DNA from: Achromobacter sp. UMC46
Lineage (GTDB): Bacteria; Pseudomonadota; Gammaproteobacteria; Burkholderiales; Burkholderiaceae_B
NCBI RefSeq assembly: GCF_014170335.1
Contig: NZ_LZZS01000024.1
Location: 62,001 to 126,000 of the forward strand
Length of the DNA: 64,000 bases
Direction: 5' to 3'
Positions 1 through 8,631 of this stretch are shown piece by piece. The notes under the pieces were generated by a model. It saw only the letters and a list, made by a program, of their open reading frames with translations, ran no database searches and was not told where the DNA came from. Made by a program: the position numbers and the translations under genes. Position 1 is the stretch's first letter. Each line of letters opens with the position of its first letter.

Positions 1-563
1 CCCGACACTTCACGTTCCAGCAAGGCGATGAAAATGCCGATCGCGCAGAACAGGCCCGACGTCAGGTCCGCGATCGGGATGCCCGCCCGCATCGGCCCCC
101 GGCCGGGTTCGCCGGTGACAGACATCAATCCGCCGATGCCCTGCGCGATCTGGTCCAGGCCGGGACGCCCGGCGTACGGGCCGTCCTGCCCGAAGCCCGA
201 TACGCTGGCATAGACGATGCGCGGGTTCACCTCGCGTAGCGACTCGTAGTCGATGCCCAGCTTGAACTTCACATTGGGGCGATAGTTCTCGACCACCACG
301 TCGGCCTGGCGCACCAGGTCCAGGAACAAGGCGCGCCCCTGCGGATGCTTCAGGTTCAGCGTCACGCTGCGCTTGTTGCGGTGGGTGTTCTGGTAGTCGG
401 CGAACTGCGCCGAGCCGCCCGGCTTGTCGTCCTGTTCGTCGCCCGGCTCTTCGATCTTGATCACCGTCGCGCCCCAGTCCGCGAACTGTCGCACCGCGGC
501 CGGGCCGGAGCGCACCCGGGTCAGGTCCAGAACCGTGAAACGGCTCAGGGGTTTGGAATCCAT
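1..563 (-). CDS. CaiB/BaiF family CoA transferase, N-terminal part
   Basis: This gene starts at 563 and runs off the left edge, so about 187 N-terminal residues of a family that is usually near 400 are visible. Type III CoA transferases move CoA between carboxylic acids in the cytoplasm. The visible part has the family's opening (VLDLTRVRSGPAA), the segment DWGATVIKIEEPGDE, the NKRSVTLNLK stretch and VSGFGQDGPYAGRPGLDQIAQ, where D137 matches the family's catalytic Asp. AGGCAG lies just upstream of the ATG. The substrate cannot be read from the visible part, and no partner gene is in the window. Confidence 0.88.
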   Translation of the reverse strand, partial: MDSKPLSRFTVLDLTRVRSGPAAVRQFADWGATVIKIEEPGDEQDDKPGGSAQFADYQNTHRNKRSVTLNLKHPQGRALFLDLVRQADVVVENYRPNVKFKLGIDYESLREVNPRIVYASVSGFGQDGPYAGRPGLDQIAQGIGGLMSVTGEPGRGPMRAGIPIADLTSGLFCAIGIFIALLEREVS

Positions 564-632
564 GATTGTCTGCCTCGCGTTTTATTGATCGGAATCCTTG
601 CCTGCCTGCGCCGGCCGGATCCGTCATTTGTT

Positions 633-654
633 GGATGTTGGACATCTTACATCC
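633..654. promoter_or_regulatory. Possible operator upstream of the CoA transferase
   Basis: An inverted repeat GGATGT-N10-ACATCC lies 70-91 bases upstream of the CoA transferase start, in a locally AT-rich stretch. A repressor or activator site would fit the position, but no cognate regulator is visible in the window. The arms are only 6 bp, so chance is a real alternative. Confidence 0.3.
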
Positions 655-676
655 TGATTTTGGGCAAAACAATCCG

Positions 677-699
677 CCGATCCGTTCCAGACGGATCGG
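677..699 (-). terminator. Terminator after the MerR-type regulator
   Basis: A perfect 9-bp stem (CCGATCCGT / ACGGATCGG) with a 5-base loop lies 25 bases past the regulator's stop. Read on the minus strand it is followed within a few bases by a T-rich stretch (GGATTGTTTTG), as in an intrinsic terminator. Confidence 0.6.
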
Positions 700-723
700 G
701 CTTTCCCTAAGGGGTTCGGGCGC

Positions 724-1158
724 TCAGCCCAGGTGCGTGTGCCGCTCCTGGCGCTCTTCGACCTGCATTTCAGACAGGCCGTGCAGAATGCCGCAGTCTT
801 CCGCGTCGGGCCGCGCCGACAGGCAGCGCTGGCGCAATTCGGTCAGTTGCGTCTTCAGCTGCGTCAGTTCGGCGATGCGCTCATCCACGTGCGAGATGTG
901 CTCGTCGAACAACTCGTTAATGGGGCCGCACCCCGTCTGATGGTTGTCGGCCAGCGACAGGATGGCGCGGATCTCGTCCTGCGTCATGTCCAGCGCCCGG
1001 CAGTTGCGGATCAGGCGCAGCCGTTCCAGATGCGGTTGCCCGTAGCTGCGGTAGTTGTTCAGGCCGCGCTCCGGAGCGGGCAGCAGCCCTTCTTTCTCGT
1101 AGTACCTGACGGTTTCGACGGTGGTGCCCGCCGCGGTAGCCAATTCGCCAATACGCAT
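724..1158 (-). CDS. cadR: Cd(II)/Pb(II)-responsive MerR-family regulator
   Basis: This 144-residue cytoplasmic regulator belongs to the CadR/PbrR branch of MerR. An N-terminal winged helix (residues 1-70, MRIGELATAAGTTVETVRYYE) binds the operator and a long dimer helix follows. C77, C112 and C122 match the metal-binding cysteines of the branch, and a short His-containing tail (HTHLG) closes the protein as in CadR. It is divergent from the metal ATPase gene. By family precedent it distorts the over-long promoter between them to switch on efflux when Cd, Pb or Zn binds. CadR and PbrR cannot be told apart from sequence alone. Confidence 0.92.
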   Translation of the reverse strand: MRIGELATAAGTTVETVRYYEKEGLLPAPERGLNNYRSYGQPHLERLRLIRNCRALDMTQDEIRAILSLADNHQTGCGPINELFDEHISHVDERIAELTQLKTQLTELRQRCLSARPDAEDCGILHGLSEMQVEERQERHTHLG

Positions 1159-1195
1159 CGCGCCTCCCTGGATCGCATCCGATTGAATGTTGGGG

Positions 1196-1226
1196 TTGAC
1201 CCTATAGTAACTCCAAGGTGTGGAAT
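1196..1226 (+). promoter_or_regulatory. MerR-type promoter/operator of the metal efflux ATPase
   Basis: A -35 element TTGACC (1196-1201) and a -10-like TGGAAT (1221-1226) are separated by 19 bp, the over-long spacing typical of MerR-activated promoters. The spacer contains the dyad ACCCTATAG...CCAAGGT (1199-1219), close to known pbr/cad operators. It lies 31 bases upstream of the ATPase start. Confidence 0.82.
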
Positions 1227-1256
1227 ACGGCCATCAGCTTAAAAAAGGCGAAGACG

Positions 1257-3647
1257 ATGTCCCTCCCTCCAGTCAAAAACCACGAATCCCTGCCCGCCGG
1301 ACAAGGCGGCGCCCGCTGCACAGGCGGCGCGCATGACGGGCACGCGCATGGCAAGGCGGGGCACGATCATGACCATGACCATGCCCACGATCACGATCAC
1401 GACCACAAGCATGACCACGCCCAGAACGGCGGCCATCGCCATGCGCAGCCGGAAGCCGCTTGCTGCGGCCACGCGCACGACATGGAGAACCTCTCGCTGT
1501 CCGGCGATGGCGGCGCCACGCTTGCCGCCGGGCCCGGCCAATTGCTGGCGCGCCTGCGCATCGGGCAGATGGACTGCCCTACCGAGGAAACGCTGATCCG
1601 CAAGAAGCTGGACGGCCTGGACGGCGTGCATGCGATGGACTTCAACCTGATGCAGCGCGTGCTGACGGTGGTGCACGCCGAGGGCGCGCTGGACCGCATC
1701 ATGGCCGCCATCAAGTCGCTGGACATGACGCCGGAACCGCTGGCCGACGGCGCGCCCCGCACCCCCGCCCCCGCCGCCAAGCCCGTGAACTGGTGGCTGA
1801 TCGGCGGCTCGGGCGTGTTGGCCGCCTTGTCCGAGTTTTCGCATTTCGCCGGCTGGCCGCTGGGCGTCACGGCGGCGTTCGCCGTGGCCGCCATCCTGGC
1901 TTGCGGCCTTACCACCTACCGCAAGGGCTGGATCGCCGTGCGCAACGGCAACCTCAACATCAATGCGCTGATGAGCATCGCCGTCACCGGCGCAGTCGTG
2001 ATCGGCCAGTGGCCCGAAGCGGCCATGGTGATGTTCCTGTTCAACGTGGCCGAACTGATCGAAGCGCGTTCGCTGGACCGCGCGCGCAACGCCATCCGCG
2101 GCCTGCTGGACCTGGCGCCCGAAACGGCCACGGTGCGCCAGGCTGACGGCACCTGGCTGGAAGTGCCCGCCGCCCAACTGCAAGTGGACGACGTGGTGCG
2201 CGTGCGCCCCGGCGAACGCATCGCCGCCGACGGCATCATTGTCAGCGGCAGTTCCGCCGTGGACCAATCCCCCATCACCGGCGAAAGCTTGCCCGTGGAA
2301 AAAGCGAAGGACGACCCCGTGTTCGCGGCCACCGTGAACGCGGCGGGCTCGTTCGAATACCGCGTGACGGCGGCCGCAGGCAACACGACGCTGGCGCGCA
2401 TCATCCACGCCGTCGAACAGGCCCAAGGCGCCCGCGCGCCGACCCAGCGCTTCATCGACCGCTTCTCGCGCATCTACACCCCCGTCGTGGTGGCCGTGGC
2501 CGTGCTGGTGGCAGTGGTGCCGCCCCTGCTGTGGGGCCAGCCGTGGTTCGACGCGATCTATCGCGCGCTGGCGCTGCTGATCATCGCCTGCCCGTGCGCG
2601 CTGGTGATCTCCACGCCGGTCAGCATCGTCAGCGGCCTGACCGCGGCCTCGCGGCGCGGCATCCTGGTCAAAGGCGGCGTCTACCTGGAAGAAGGCCGCA
2701 ACCTGAAGTGGCTGGCGCTGGACAAGACCGGCACGCTGACGCACGGCAAGCCGGTGCGGACCGACCTGCAGGAATGGGACGTGTCCGACCAGGCCCGCCA
2801 GCCCGCGGCCCTGATCGCCGCAAGCCTGGCGGCCCGCTCCGACCATCCGGTGTCGCTGGCGGTCGCCAACGCGGCCCGCGACGAAGGCCATACCCTGCTG
2901 GAAGTCGAGGCCTTTACCGCCCTGCCCGGCCGCGGCGTCAGCGCGCAGATCGACGGCGTGACCTACCAATTAGGCAACCGCCGCCTGATGCGCGAACTGG
3001 GCGTGTCCAGCCCCAAGCTGGAAGCGCGGCTGGATGAGCTGGAACGCCAAGGCAAGAGCGCCATCGCGCTGACCGACGGCCACCGCGTGATGGCGCTGGC
3101 CGCCGTGGCCGACACCGTCAAGCCCACCAGCGCGGCCGCCATCGCCGACCTGCATTCGCTGGGCGTGCGCACCCTGATGCTGACGGGCGACAACACCCCC
3201 ACCGCGCAGGCCATCGCCAAGCAAGTAGGCATCGACGAAGCCCGCGGCGACCAGTTGCCTGAAGACAAGCTGGCCGCCATTGAAAGCAAGCTGGCGCCCA
3301 GCGGCCGCGTGGGCATGGTGGGCGACGGCATCAACGACGCGCCGGCGCTGGCCCGCGCCGACATCGGTTTCGCGATGGGCGCGGCCGGCACCGGCACGGC
3401 CATCGAAACCGCCGATGTGGCATTGATGGACGACGACCTGCGCAAGATCGGCACATTCTTGCGCTTGTCGCGCGCGACCCATCGCGTGCTGATCCAGAAC
3501 ATCACGCTGGCGCTGGGCATCAAAGTGGTGTTCCTGACGCTTGCCATGACCGGCAACGCCACGCTGTGGATGGCGGTGTTCGCCGACGTGGGCGCCAGCC
3601 TGCTGGTGGTGGCCAACGGCCTGCGCCTGCTGCGCGCGGCAGCCTGA
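1257..3647 (+). CDS. cadA: Heavy-metal translocating P-type ATPase (Cd/Zn/Pb efflux)
   Basis: This inner-membrane P1B-type ATPase (796 residues from the ATG at 1257, behind AAGGCGAAGACG) exports Zn(II), Cd(II) or Pb(II). Residues ~20-75 form a His/Asp/Gly-rich metal-binding tail ending in CCGHAHD (C69, C70). A single HMA domain follows with MDCPTEE (C107), the CadA/ZntA signature. Then come paired membrane helices, the TGES actuator motif (T341), CPC in the transport helix (C445, C447), the phosphorylated DKTGTLT (D489) and GDGINDAP (from G689). An in-frame GTG 39 bases further upstream is less likely as the start because it lies inside the promoter. It is divergent from its MerR regulator. 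Confidence 0.95.
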   Translation: MSLPPVKNHESLPAGQGGARCTGGAHDGHAHGKAGHDHDHDHAHDHDHDHKHDHAQNGGHRHAQPEAACCGHAHDMENLSLSGDGGATLAAGPGQLLARLRIGQMDCPTEETLIRKKLDGLDGVHAMDFNLMQRVLTVVHAEGALDRIMAAIKSLDMTPEPLADGAPRTPAPAAKPVNWWLIGGSGVLAALSEFSHFAGWPLGVTAAFAVAAILACGLTTYRKGWIAVRNGNLNINALMSIAVTGAVVIGQWPEAAMVMFLFNVAELIEARSLDRARNAIRGLLDLAPETATVRQADGTWLEVPAAQLQVDDVVRVRPGERIAADGIIVSGSSAVDQSPITGESLPVEKAKDDPVFAATVNAAGSFEYRVTAAAGNTTLARIIHAVEQAQGARAPTQRFIDRFSRIYTPVVVAVAVLVAVVPPLLWGQPWFDAIYRALALLIIACPCALVISTPVSIVSGLTAASRRGILVKGGVYLEEGRNLKWLALDKTGTLTHGKPVRTDLQEWDVSDQARQPAALIAASLAARSDHPVSLAVANAARDEGHTLLEVEAFTALPGRGVSAQIDGVTYQLGNRRLMRELGVSSPKLEARLDELERQGKSAIALTDGHRVMALAAVADTVKPTSAAAIADLHSLGVRTLMLTGDNTPTAQAIAKQVGIDEARGDQLPEDKLAAIESKLAPSGRVGMVGDGINDAPALARADIGFAMGAAGTGTAIETADVALMDDDLRKIGTFLRLSRATHRVLIQNITLALGIKVVFLTLAMTGNATLWMAVFADVGASLLVVANGLRLLRAAA

Positions 3648-3676
3648 GGCGCGCAGCCTCAAGACGGAAACGGACG

Positions 3677-3703
3677 GACGGGCGCTCAGCCCGTCTGTTC
3701 TTC
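3677..3703. terminator. Bidirectional terminator between the ATPase and speG
   Basis: A 7-bp stem GACGGGC/GCCCGTC with a 5-base loop is followed by TGTTCTTCCT. The speG stop codon lies in the loop, so the hairpin serves the 3' ends of both convergent genes. Confidence 0.55.
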
Positions 3704-4270
3704 CTGCGGCCAATCGCGCAGTACGGGGGCATCCGGCGCACCGGGGCCCACATCGCGCAGATGCTCGTGCTGCAGCAGCGCCATGCGGTAGGCATCACGA
3801 TAGGCGCCGTTGGAAAAGAACTCTTCCTTCATCAGCCCTTCGATCTGGAAACCGCAGCGTTCGTACACGTGCACGGCCGCCATGTTGTCCTTGTCCACCA
3901 CCAGGTAGACCTTGTGCAGGTTCAGCACGCGAAACGCGTAGCCCACCGCGATGCGGGTTGCCGCTTTGGCGTAGCCCCGGCCCTGATAGCTTGGCGCGAT
4001 GATGATCTGGAATTCCGCACGGCGGTGGATGTAGTCGATTTCCACCAGCTCCACCAGGCCGGCGGGTTGGCCGGTGTCGTGCTCGATGATGAAGCGCCGC
4101 TCGTTCTGGTCGTGCAAGTGGCGGTCATAGAGGGCAACCAGTTCGTCGTAGGCCTCGTAGGGCTCTTCGAACCAATAACGCATGATGACGTCGTTGTTGT
4201 TGATCTTATGCACGAAGTGCAGGTCGCCGCGCTCCAGGGGGCGTATTTTGATATCGGATATTACCGACAT
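3686..4270 (-). CDS. speG: Spermidine N-acetyltransferase-like GNAT protein
   Basis: This 194-residue GNAT-fold acetyltransferase transfers acetyl from acetyl-CoA to an amine, in the SpeG subgroup to spermidine or spermine. Diagnostic segments are [30 protein letters not shown] (the acidic substrate-site region of SpeG), the acetyl-CoA loop SYQGRGYAK and [12 protein letters not shown] chose the ATG at 4270 because a GGAGG sits 7 bases upstream; an in-frame start 24 bases earlier lacks one. It is convergent with the metal ATPase. Substrate specificity is inferred from family similarity only. Confidence 0.88.
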   Translation of the reverse strand: MSVISDIKIRPLERGDLHFVHKINNNDVIMRYWFEEPYEAYDELVALYDRHLHDQNERRFIIEHDTGQPAGLVELVEIDYIHRRAEFQIIIAPSYQGRGYAKAATRIAVGYAFRVLNLHKVYLVVDKDNMAAVHVYERCGFQIEGLMKEEFFSNGAYRDAYRMALLQHEHLRDVGPGAPDAPVLRDWPQEEQTG

Positions 4271-4584
4271 AGAAACCTCCGAAAGTGCCGCCATTGTAGT
4301 CGGACCCGCCCCAAGACGCCCTTTTCATGGGAGTTTCTGCATTTTTATGGCTTTTTATGCGGGTCTCAGAGCATAACTGGCCGGAAATCGTTTCCAGCGC
4401 TTAATCTACAAATTAGTATTACGCAAAAAAGTAACGCCATGCGACGCACCGGACGGGGCGCCGACACCGGCGACCGTCCGTCCACGCCATGATGATTCAA
4501 GCCGCTTTTTCCGATGCCCGGCCGCCTCTCTCATGCCACACTGCCGGATGTTGCGCGCTATCCCAATGAACAAGAGGAAACGAC
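4271..4584. other. Intergenic region, 314 bp
   Basis: This region separates the divergent speG and MlrC-type genes and holds no convincing ORF. Bases ~4310-4430 are AT-rich compared with the surroundings and probably contain both promoters. A short dyad GGAAA-TCG-TTTCC lies near 4382-4396. The MlrC-type gene has a good ribosome binding site (AGAGGAAACGAC) at the right end. Confidence 0.5.
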
Positions 4585-6081
4585 ATGCATATCCTGGTGG
4601 CTGGCTTCCAGCACGAGACCAATACCTTTGCGCCGTCCAAAGCCGGTTACGACAATTTCGTGCGGGGTGAAGGCTTTCCCGCCATGGTGCGCGGCGACGA
4701 CTTGCTGGCGCTGCGCTCGGTCAACATTCCCGCGGGCGGCTTCATCAACGCCATCCAGGCGCAAGGCCATACCGTGCACCCGGTGATCTGGGCCGGCGCC
4801 AGTCCGTCCGCCCACGTCACCCGCGACGCCTACGAACGCATCGCCGGCGAAATCCTGGATGCCGCGCGCGCGGGCCCGTACGACGCCGTCTACCTGGACT
4901 TGCACGGCGCGATGGTCACCGAACACCTGGATGACGGCGAAGGCGAATTGCTGGCGCGCATGCGCCGGATCGTGGGCCCGGACGTGCCGGTCATCGCCAG
5001 CCTGGACCTGCACGCCAACGTCACCGCGGAAATGCTGCGCGAAGCCGACGGGCTGGCCGCCTTCCGCACCTATCCGCACGTGGACATGGCGGATACTGGC
5101 GAACATGCCGCGCGCCTGCTGCTGGCGCGCATCGCGGCGGGCAGCCGATGGGTGCGCAGCGAACGCCGCCTGCCCTTCCTGATCCCCATCAACGGCATGT
5201 GCACGATGCTGCAGCCGTCGCAAGGCGTGTACGAAGCACTGGCCCGGCTGGAACAGACGCCGGGCGTCGCCTCCGTCTCGTTCGCGCCCGGCTTCCCGGC
5301 GGCGGACTTCCCGGAATGCGGCCCCGTGGTCTGGGCCTACGGCACGGATGCGGCCGCCGTGGAACAGGTCACGGATACGCTGTACCGGCGCGTGCTGGAA
5401 TTGGAGCCGCAATGGTCGCCGGACTTCCTGGAACCGGCCGAAGCCGTCCGGCGCGCACAAGCCCTGGCCGCTGGCGCATCGCGTCCCGTTGTCATCGCCG
5501 ACACCCAGGACAATCCGGGCGCGGGCGGCGACGCCAACACCACGGGCATGCTGCGCGCGCTGGTCGCGGCGGACGCGCAGAACGCGGCGCTGGGCCTGTT
5601 CTACGACCCGGACGCCGTCCGCGCCGCCACCGCCGCCGGCATCGGCAAGACCGTGGCACTGCGCTTGGGCGGCCAATCCGGGGTGGCGGGCGACACCGCC
5701 TTCGAAGGCGAATTCGTGGTCGAAACGCTATCGCCCGGCAAGCTGCGCTTTGACGGGCCGATGATGCATGGCATGGACGTGGACCTGGGCGCGGTCGCCG
5801 GCTTGCGGATCGGCGGCGTGCGTGTCGTGGTCAGCGCCAGCAAGGCGCAGATGCTGGACCGCAACCTGTTCCGCGTCGGCGGCGTGCAGCCCGAAGAGAT
5901 GGGGATACTGGTCGTGAAAAGCTCGGTGCATTTCCGCGCCGACTTCCAGCCGATCGCGCACGAGGTGCTGGTGGCCAAGGCGCCGGGGCCGATGCAGGCC
6001 GACCCGGCGGACCTGCCCTGGACCCGCCTGCAACCCGGCATCCGGGTCCGCCCCCTGGGGCGGCCGTTCGCGGGTGAGTGA
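4585..6081 (+). CDS. M81 family metallopeptidase, MlrC-like
   Basis: This 498-residue protein matches the two-part MlrC architecture: a DUF1485-type N-terminal domain and the MlrC C-terminal domain. Zinc-site motifs are visible: HETNTF near residue 10, the DLHGAM and DLHANVT motifs, and TYPHVDMADTG. A second block with TQDNPGAGGDANTTGM marks the C-terminal half. The founder, microcystinase C, cleaves linear microcystin breakdown products, but most homologues sit in soil bacteria with no link to microcystin and probably hydrolyse other peptides or amides. No signal peptide is seen, so it is cytoplasmic. It is monocistronic and ends at a strong hairpin. Confidence 0.9.
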   Translation: MHILVAGFQHETNTFAPSKAGYDNFVRGEGFPAMVRGDDLLALRSVNIPAGGFINAIQAQGHTVHPVIWAGASPSAHVTRDAYERIAGEILDAARAGPYDAVYLDLHGAMVTEHLDDGEGELLARMRRIVGPDVPVIASLDLHANVTAEMLREADGLAAFRTYPHVDMADTGEHAARLLLARIAAGSRWVRSERRLPFLIPINGMCTMLQPSQGVYEALARLEQTPGVASVSFAPGFPAADFPECGPVVWAYGTDAAAVEQVTDTLYRRVLELEPQWSPDFLEPAEAVRRAQALAAGASRPVVIADTQDNPGAGGDANTTGMLRALVAADAQNAALGLFYDPDAVRAATAAGIGKTVALRLGGQSGVAGDTAFEGEFVVETLSPGKLRFDGPMMHGMDVDLGAVAGLRIGGVRVVVSASKAQMLDRNLFRVGGVQPEEMGILVVKSSVHFRADFQPIAHEVLVAKAPGPMQADPADLPWTRLQPGIRVRPLGRPFAGE

Positions 6082-6086
6082 ACCGC

Positions 6087-6113
6087 GCCCGGCCAGCCAG
6101 CCGGGCTTATTTG
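6087..6113. terminator. Bidirectional terminator between the MlrC-type gene and ribE
   Basis: A 7-bp stem GCCCGGC/GCCGGGC with a 6-base loop is followed by TTATTT. The TTA is the reverse complement of the ribE stop codon, so the two convergent genes share the structure. Confidence 0.6.
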
Positions 6114-6811
6114 AGCTTGCCTTGAGGGCTGACGAAATCTTCCAGCGTCAGCCCCTTCTCTTTCAGGATGGCTTCCAGCAGCGGTTGCAGCTTGCCCAGG
6201 CTTTCCTGGACCGTCTCGCGCACCGTGTCCACCACTATCTGGGTGCTGCGTTCGATTTCGATATTGACGAAGTCGCCCGCCTGCTTGTCCTCGAAGACCG
6301 TCATGCGGCGGGTTTCGGGTATCAGCCAGACTTCGAACCAGCCCTCGGCGCGGTTCACTTCCGACACGGTCAGGCTGGCGCCGTTGATGGCGATGTAGCC
6401 CTTGGCGAACACGTACTTGCGGAAATCCGGGGGGATGCTGAAACGCATCAGGCGATTGGTGTCCGACGACTTCACCATGACCACTTCGGACGTGAAGTCC
6501 ACATGGCCCGATAGCGGATGCCCGCCGATCTCGGCCCCGTCCCGGGCGGCGCGCTCGACGTTGGCGCGGTCGCCTTCGGCATAGCTGCCCAGCGTGGTGA
6601 TGGCCAGGCTTTGCAGCATGACATCGAAGGTCGCCTGGTTCTCTGACAGCAGTTCCGTGACCGTCAGGCAAACGCCGTCCGTCGAGACACTGGCGCCGAT
6701 GGCCAGGTCAACGCAGAAACCAGGGGGAAATTCCAGCGTAAAGGTGCGCAGGCCTTCGCGATCCGCGATCTTCGCGATCTTCGCGGTGCCTTGGACAATA
6801 CCGGTGAACAT
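6107..6811 (-). CDS. ribE: Riboflavin synthase alpha chain, E. coli type
   Basis: This 234-residue enzyme dismutates two 6,7-dimethyl-8-ribityllumazines to riboflavin. It has the two tandem lumazine-binding barrels: MFTGIVQGTAK at the N-terminus, GASVSTDGVCLTVTE, EIGGHPLSGHVD, then KGYIAINGASLTVSEV, LIPETRRMT and VNIEIERSTQIVVDTV. This is much closer to the E. coli enzyme than to the Bacillus type. It is about 20 residues longer than the E. coli chain because of a charged C-terminal helix. It stands alone, with no other riboflavin genes and no FMN riboswitch, since only 112 bases separate it from the next gene. It may be a second copy beside an operonic one elsewhere. Confidence 0.92.
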   Translation of the reverse strand: MFTGIVQGTAKIAKIADREGLRTFTLEFPPGFCVDLAIGASVSTDGVCLTVTELLSENQATFDVMLQSLAITTLGSYAEGDRANVERAARDGAEIGGHPLSGHVDFTSEVVMVKSSDTNRLMRFSIPPDFRKYVFAKGYIAINGASLTVSEVNRAEGWFEVWLIPETRRMTVFEDKQAGDFVNIEIERSTQIVVDTVRETVQESLGKLQPLLEAILKEKGLTLEDFVSPQGKLK

Positions 6812-6895
6812 ACGGATCCTGAATACGGGGCGGCAGGCCCCTGAAGCAAAACATCAACGTTAACCGATATTTTGCCAGGAACCGCCCCGCAAGAC

Positions 6896-6915
6896 CGGGT
6901 GGCGAACGCCACCCG
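6896..6915 (-). terminator. Hairpin after the aldehyde dehydrogenase gene
   Basis: A palindrome with 9-bp arms (CGGGTGGCG / CGCCACCCG) and a 2-base centre lies 9 bases beyond the dehydrogenase stop. The T-run on the minus strand (GTCTTGC) is weak, so termination efficiency is uncertain. Confidence 0.42.
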
Positions 6916-6923
6916 CCGCGGCA

Positions 6924-8357
6924 TCAATGACGGATCGCGATGGTCTTCAGCGTGGTGAAGCCATACAGCGCTTCGAAGCCCTTCTCGCGGCCGTAGCCCG
7001 ATTGGCGCGACCCGCCGAACGGCAGTTCCACGCCGCCGCCGGCACCGTAGTTGTTGACGAAGACCTGGCCGGCGCGCAGCTTGCGGGCCAGGCGCATCTG
7101 GCGCGCGCCGTCGCGGGTCCACACGCCGGCCACCAGGCCATACAGCGTGCCGTTGGCGATTTCCAGCGCTTCTTCCTCGGTGTCGAACACCATCGCGGCC
7201 AGCACCGGGCCGAACACTTCTTCCTGCGCCAGGCGACTGTCGGGCGGCACGTCGCGGAACAGCACCGGCGGCTGGTAGAAGCCCGCCTCCGGCGCGGCGT
7301 CCGCCAGCTTGCCGCGGGCGGCGACCTTCAAGCCTTCGGCCTCGGCTTCGGCCAGGAACCCGCGCACGCGGTCGTGCTGGCGCGCGCTGATCAGCGGACC
7401 CACGTCCAGGTCTTGCGCGGCCGCGCCGGTGACGGTGGCCGAGAAGGCATCCGACAGGCGCTTGATGACGGTTTCATAGACGCCGCGCTGGATCAGCACG
7501 CGGCTGCCGGCCGAGCAGGTCTGGCCGGCGTTCTGGATGATGGCGGCCAGCAGCACCGGCATGGCGGCATCGAGGTCGGCGTCGTCGAACACGACCTGCG
7601 GCGACTTGCCGCCCAGTTCCAGCGTGACCGGCACATGGTTTTCAGCGGCGGCGTGCGCCACCATCTTGCCCGTCTGCGGCGAACCGGTGAACGAAATGTG
7701 GTCGATGCCGGGATGCGCGGTCAGCGCGGCGCCGGCCTCGTGGCCGTAGCCGGTGACGATGTTCAAAGCGCCGGCGGGCAGGCCGACTTCAGCGGCGATC
7801 TCGGCCAGCTTCAACAGCGACAGGCACGCGTCTTCGGCGGGCTTGACCACGCACGCATTGCCCGCGGCCAGCGCCGCGCCGACGCTGCGGCCGAAGATCT
7901 GCAAGGGGTAGTTCCAGGGCACGATGTGGCCGGTGACGCCATGCGCTTCGCGCACGGTCAGCACCGTGAAACCCGGGGTGTAGGGGATGGTCTCGCCGTG
8001 CAGCTTGTCGACCGCGCCGGCGTAGAACTCGAAATAGCGCGCGACCGCCGCGGCGTCCGCGCGCGCCTGCTTGATGGGCTTGCCCGTATCGGCCGATTCC
8101 AGTTGCGCCAATTCCTCCTGGCGGTCCAGCAACGCGAACGCGACACGCATCAGCAGCCGGCTGCGCGCGGCGGGCGCCATCTGGCCCCACTCGCCTTCAA
8201 ACGCCTGGCGCGCGGCCTGCACGGCGCGATCGATGTCCGCCTCGCCGGAACGGGCGATCGCCTCGAAGGCGTTGCCATCGGACGGGTTCAGGACAGGAAT
8301 AGTTTCACCGGCGGCAGCGGCCACCCATTGGTTGGCGATAAAGTTCTTCTGAGTCAC
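6924..8357 (-). CDS. NAD(P)-dependent aldehyde dehydrogenase
   Basis: This soluble aldehyde dehydrogenase (477 residues from the GTG at 8357) oxidises an aldehyde to an acid. The family motifs are intact: VPWNYPLQI, VVKPAEDA, FTGSPQTGK, LELGGKSPQ with the general-base Glu, GQTCSAGSR with the nucleophilic Cys, EEVFGPVL and LPFGGSRQSGYGREKG. A TTG 96 bases upstream would add a basic tail without family counterpart, so I prefer GTG, although its ribosome binding site is weak. It resembles betaine-aldehyde and gamma-aminobutyraldehyde dehydrogenases, but the substrate is not determined. A FadR-type regulator is divergent and very likely controls it. Confidence 0.9.
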   Translation of the reverse strand: MTQKNFIANQWVAAAAGETIPVLNPSDGNAFEAIARSGEADIDRAVQAARQAFEGEWGQMAPAARSRLLMRVAFALLDRQEELAQLESADTGKPIKQARADAAAVARYFEFYAGAVDKLHGETIPYTPGFTVLTVREAHGVTGHIVPWNYPLQIFGRSVGAALAAGNACVVKPAEDACLSLLKLAEIAAEVGLPAGALNIVTGYGHEAGAALTAHPGIDHISFTGSPQTGKMVAHAAAENHVPVTLELGGKSPQVVFDDADLDAAMPVLLAAIIQNAGQTCSAGSRVLIQRGVYETVIKRLSDAFSATVTGAAAQDLDVGPLISARQHDRVRGFLAEAEAEGLKVAARGKLADAAPEAGFYQPPVLFRDVPPDSRLAQEEVFGPVLAAMVFDTEEEALEIANGTLYGLVAGVWTRDGARQMRLARKLRAGQVFVNNYGAGGGVELPFGGSRQSGYGREKGFEALYGFTTLKTIAIRH

Positions 8358-8475
8358 GATGTGCGGAGTAAAGTAGCGGCCGGACGGCCGGTTGCGGAAA
8401 TGGCGCCGACGCGCGGAAAGCGCCTCGGGCACAAAGCCAGGGGATTCAAGCAAGGTACGAGAGGCCGCCGTAACT

Positions 8476-8492
8476 TGTCAATTGAATTGACA
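8476..8492. promoter_or_regulatory. GntR-type operator 1
   Basis: TGTCAATT-G-AATTGACA is a perfect 8+8-bp palindrome lying 119 bases upstream of the dehydrogenase's GTG. It shares the half-site spacing TGTCA-N7-TGACA with a second site 110 bp away, and is the likely target of the adjacent FadR-type regulator. Confidence 0.68.
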
Positions 8493-8584
8493 GCTTTTGT
8501 CCCAAGCTTCAGGACATTTTCCTGGCACCTCGGGTATTCCCTGATATTTCAGGGATTTAAGCCGGAATCCCACCCCGCCGCCGC

Positions 8585-8603
8585 TTGTCATCGCTAATGA
8601 CAA
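8585..8603. promoter_or_regulatory. GntR-type operator 2
   Basis: TTGTCAT-CGCTA-ATGACAA has 7-bp arms and ends 28 bases upstream of the regulator's start. It has the same TGTCA-N7-TGACA core as the site at 8476, suggesting autoregulation and shared control of the divergent dehydrogenase. Confidence 0.66.
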
Positions 8604-8631
8604 ACCCGGCATTTTTTTCAGGAGCGCGCTG

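Noticed and set aside
1330-1450. Repeated GACCATGACCA-like sequence that looks like a tandem repeat
   Set aside because: The repeats are codons of the His/Asp-rich ATPase tail, so they are explained by the protein and not by a DNA-level repeat element.
1239-2969. Long antisense reading frame of about 576 codons opposite the metal ATPase gene
   Set aside because: It is a GC-driven shadow of the ATPase frame: the translation is rich in His, Gly, Arg and Ala with no domain, and the ATPase itself has every expected motif.
6812-6923. Possible FMN riboswitch upstream of the riboflavin synthase gene
   Set aside because: Only 112 bases lie between ribE and the next gene, and none of the RFN conserved blocks is visible.
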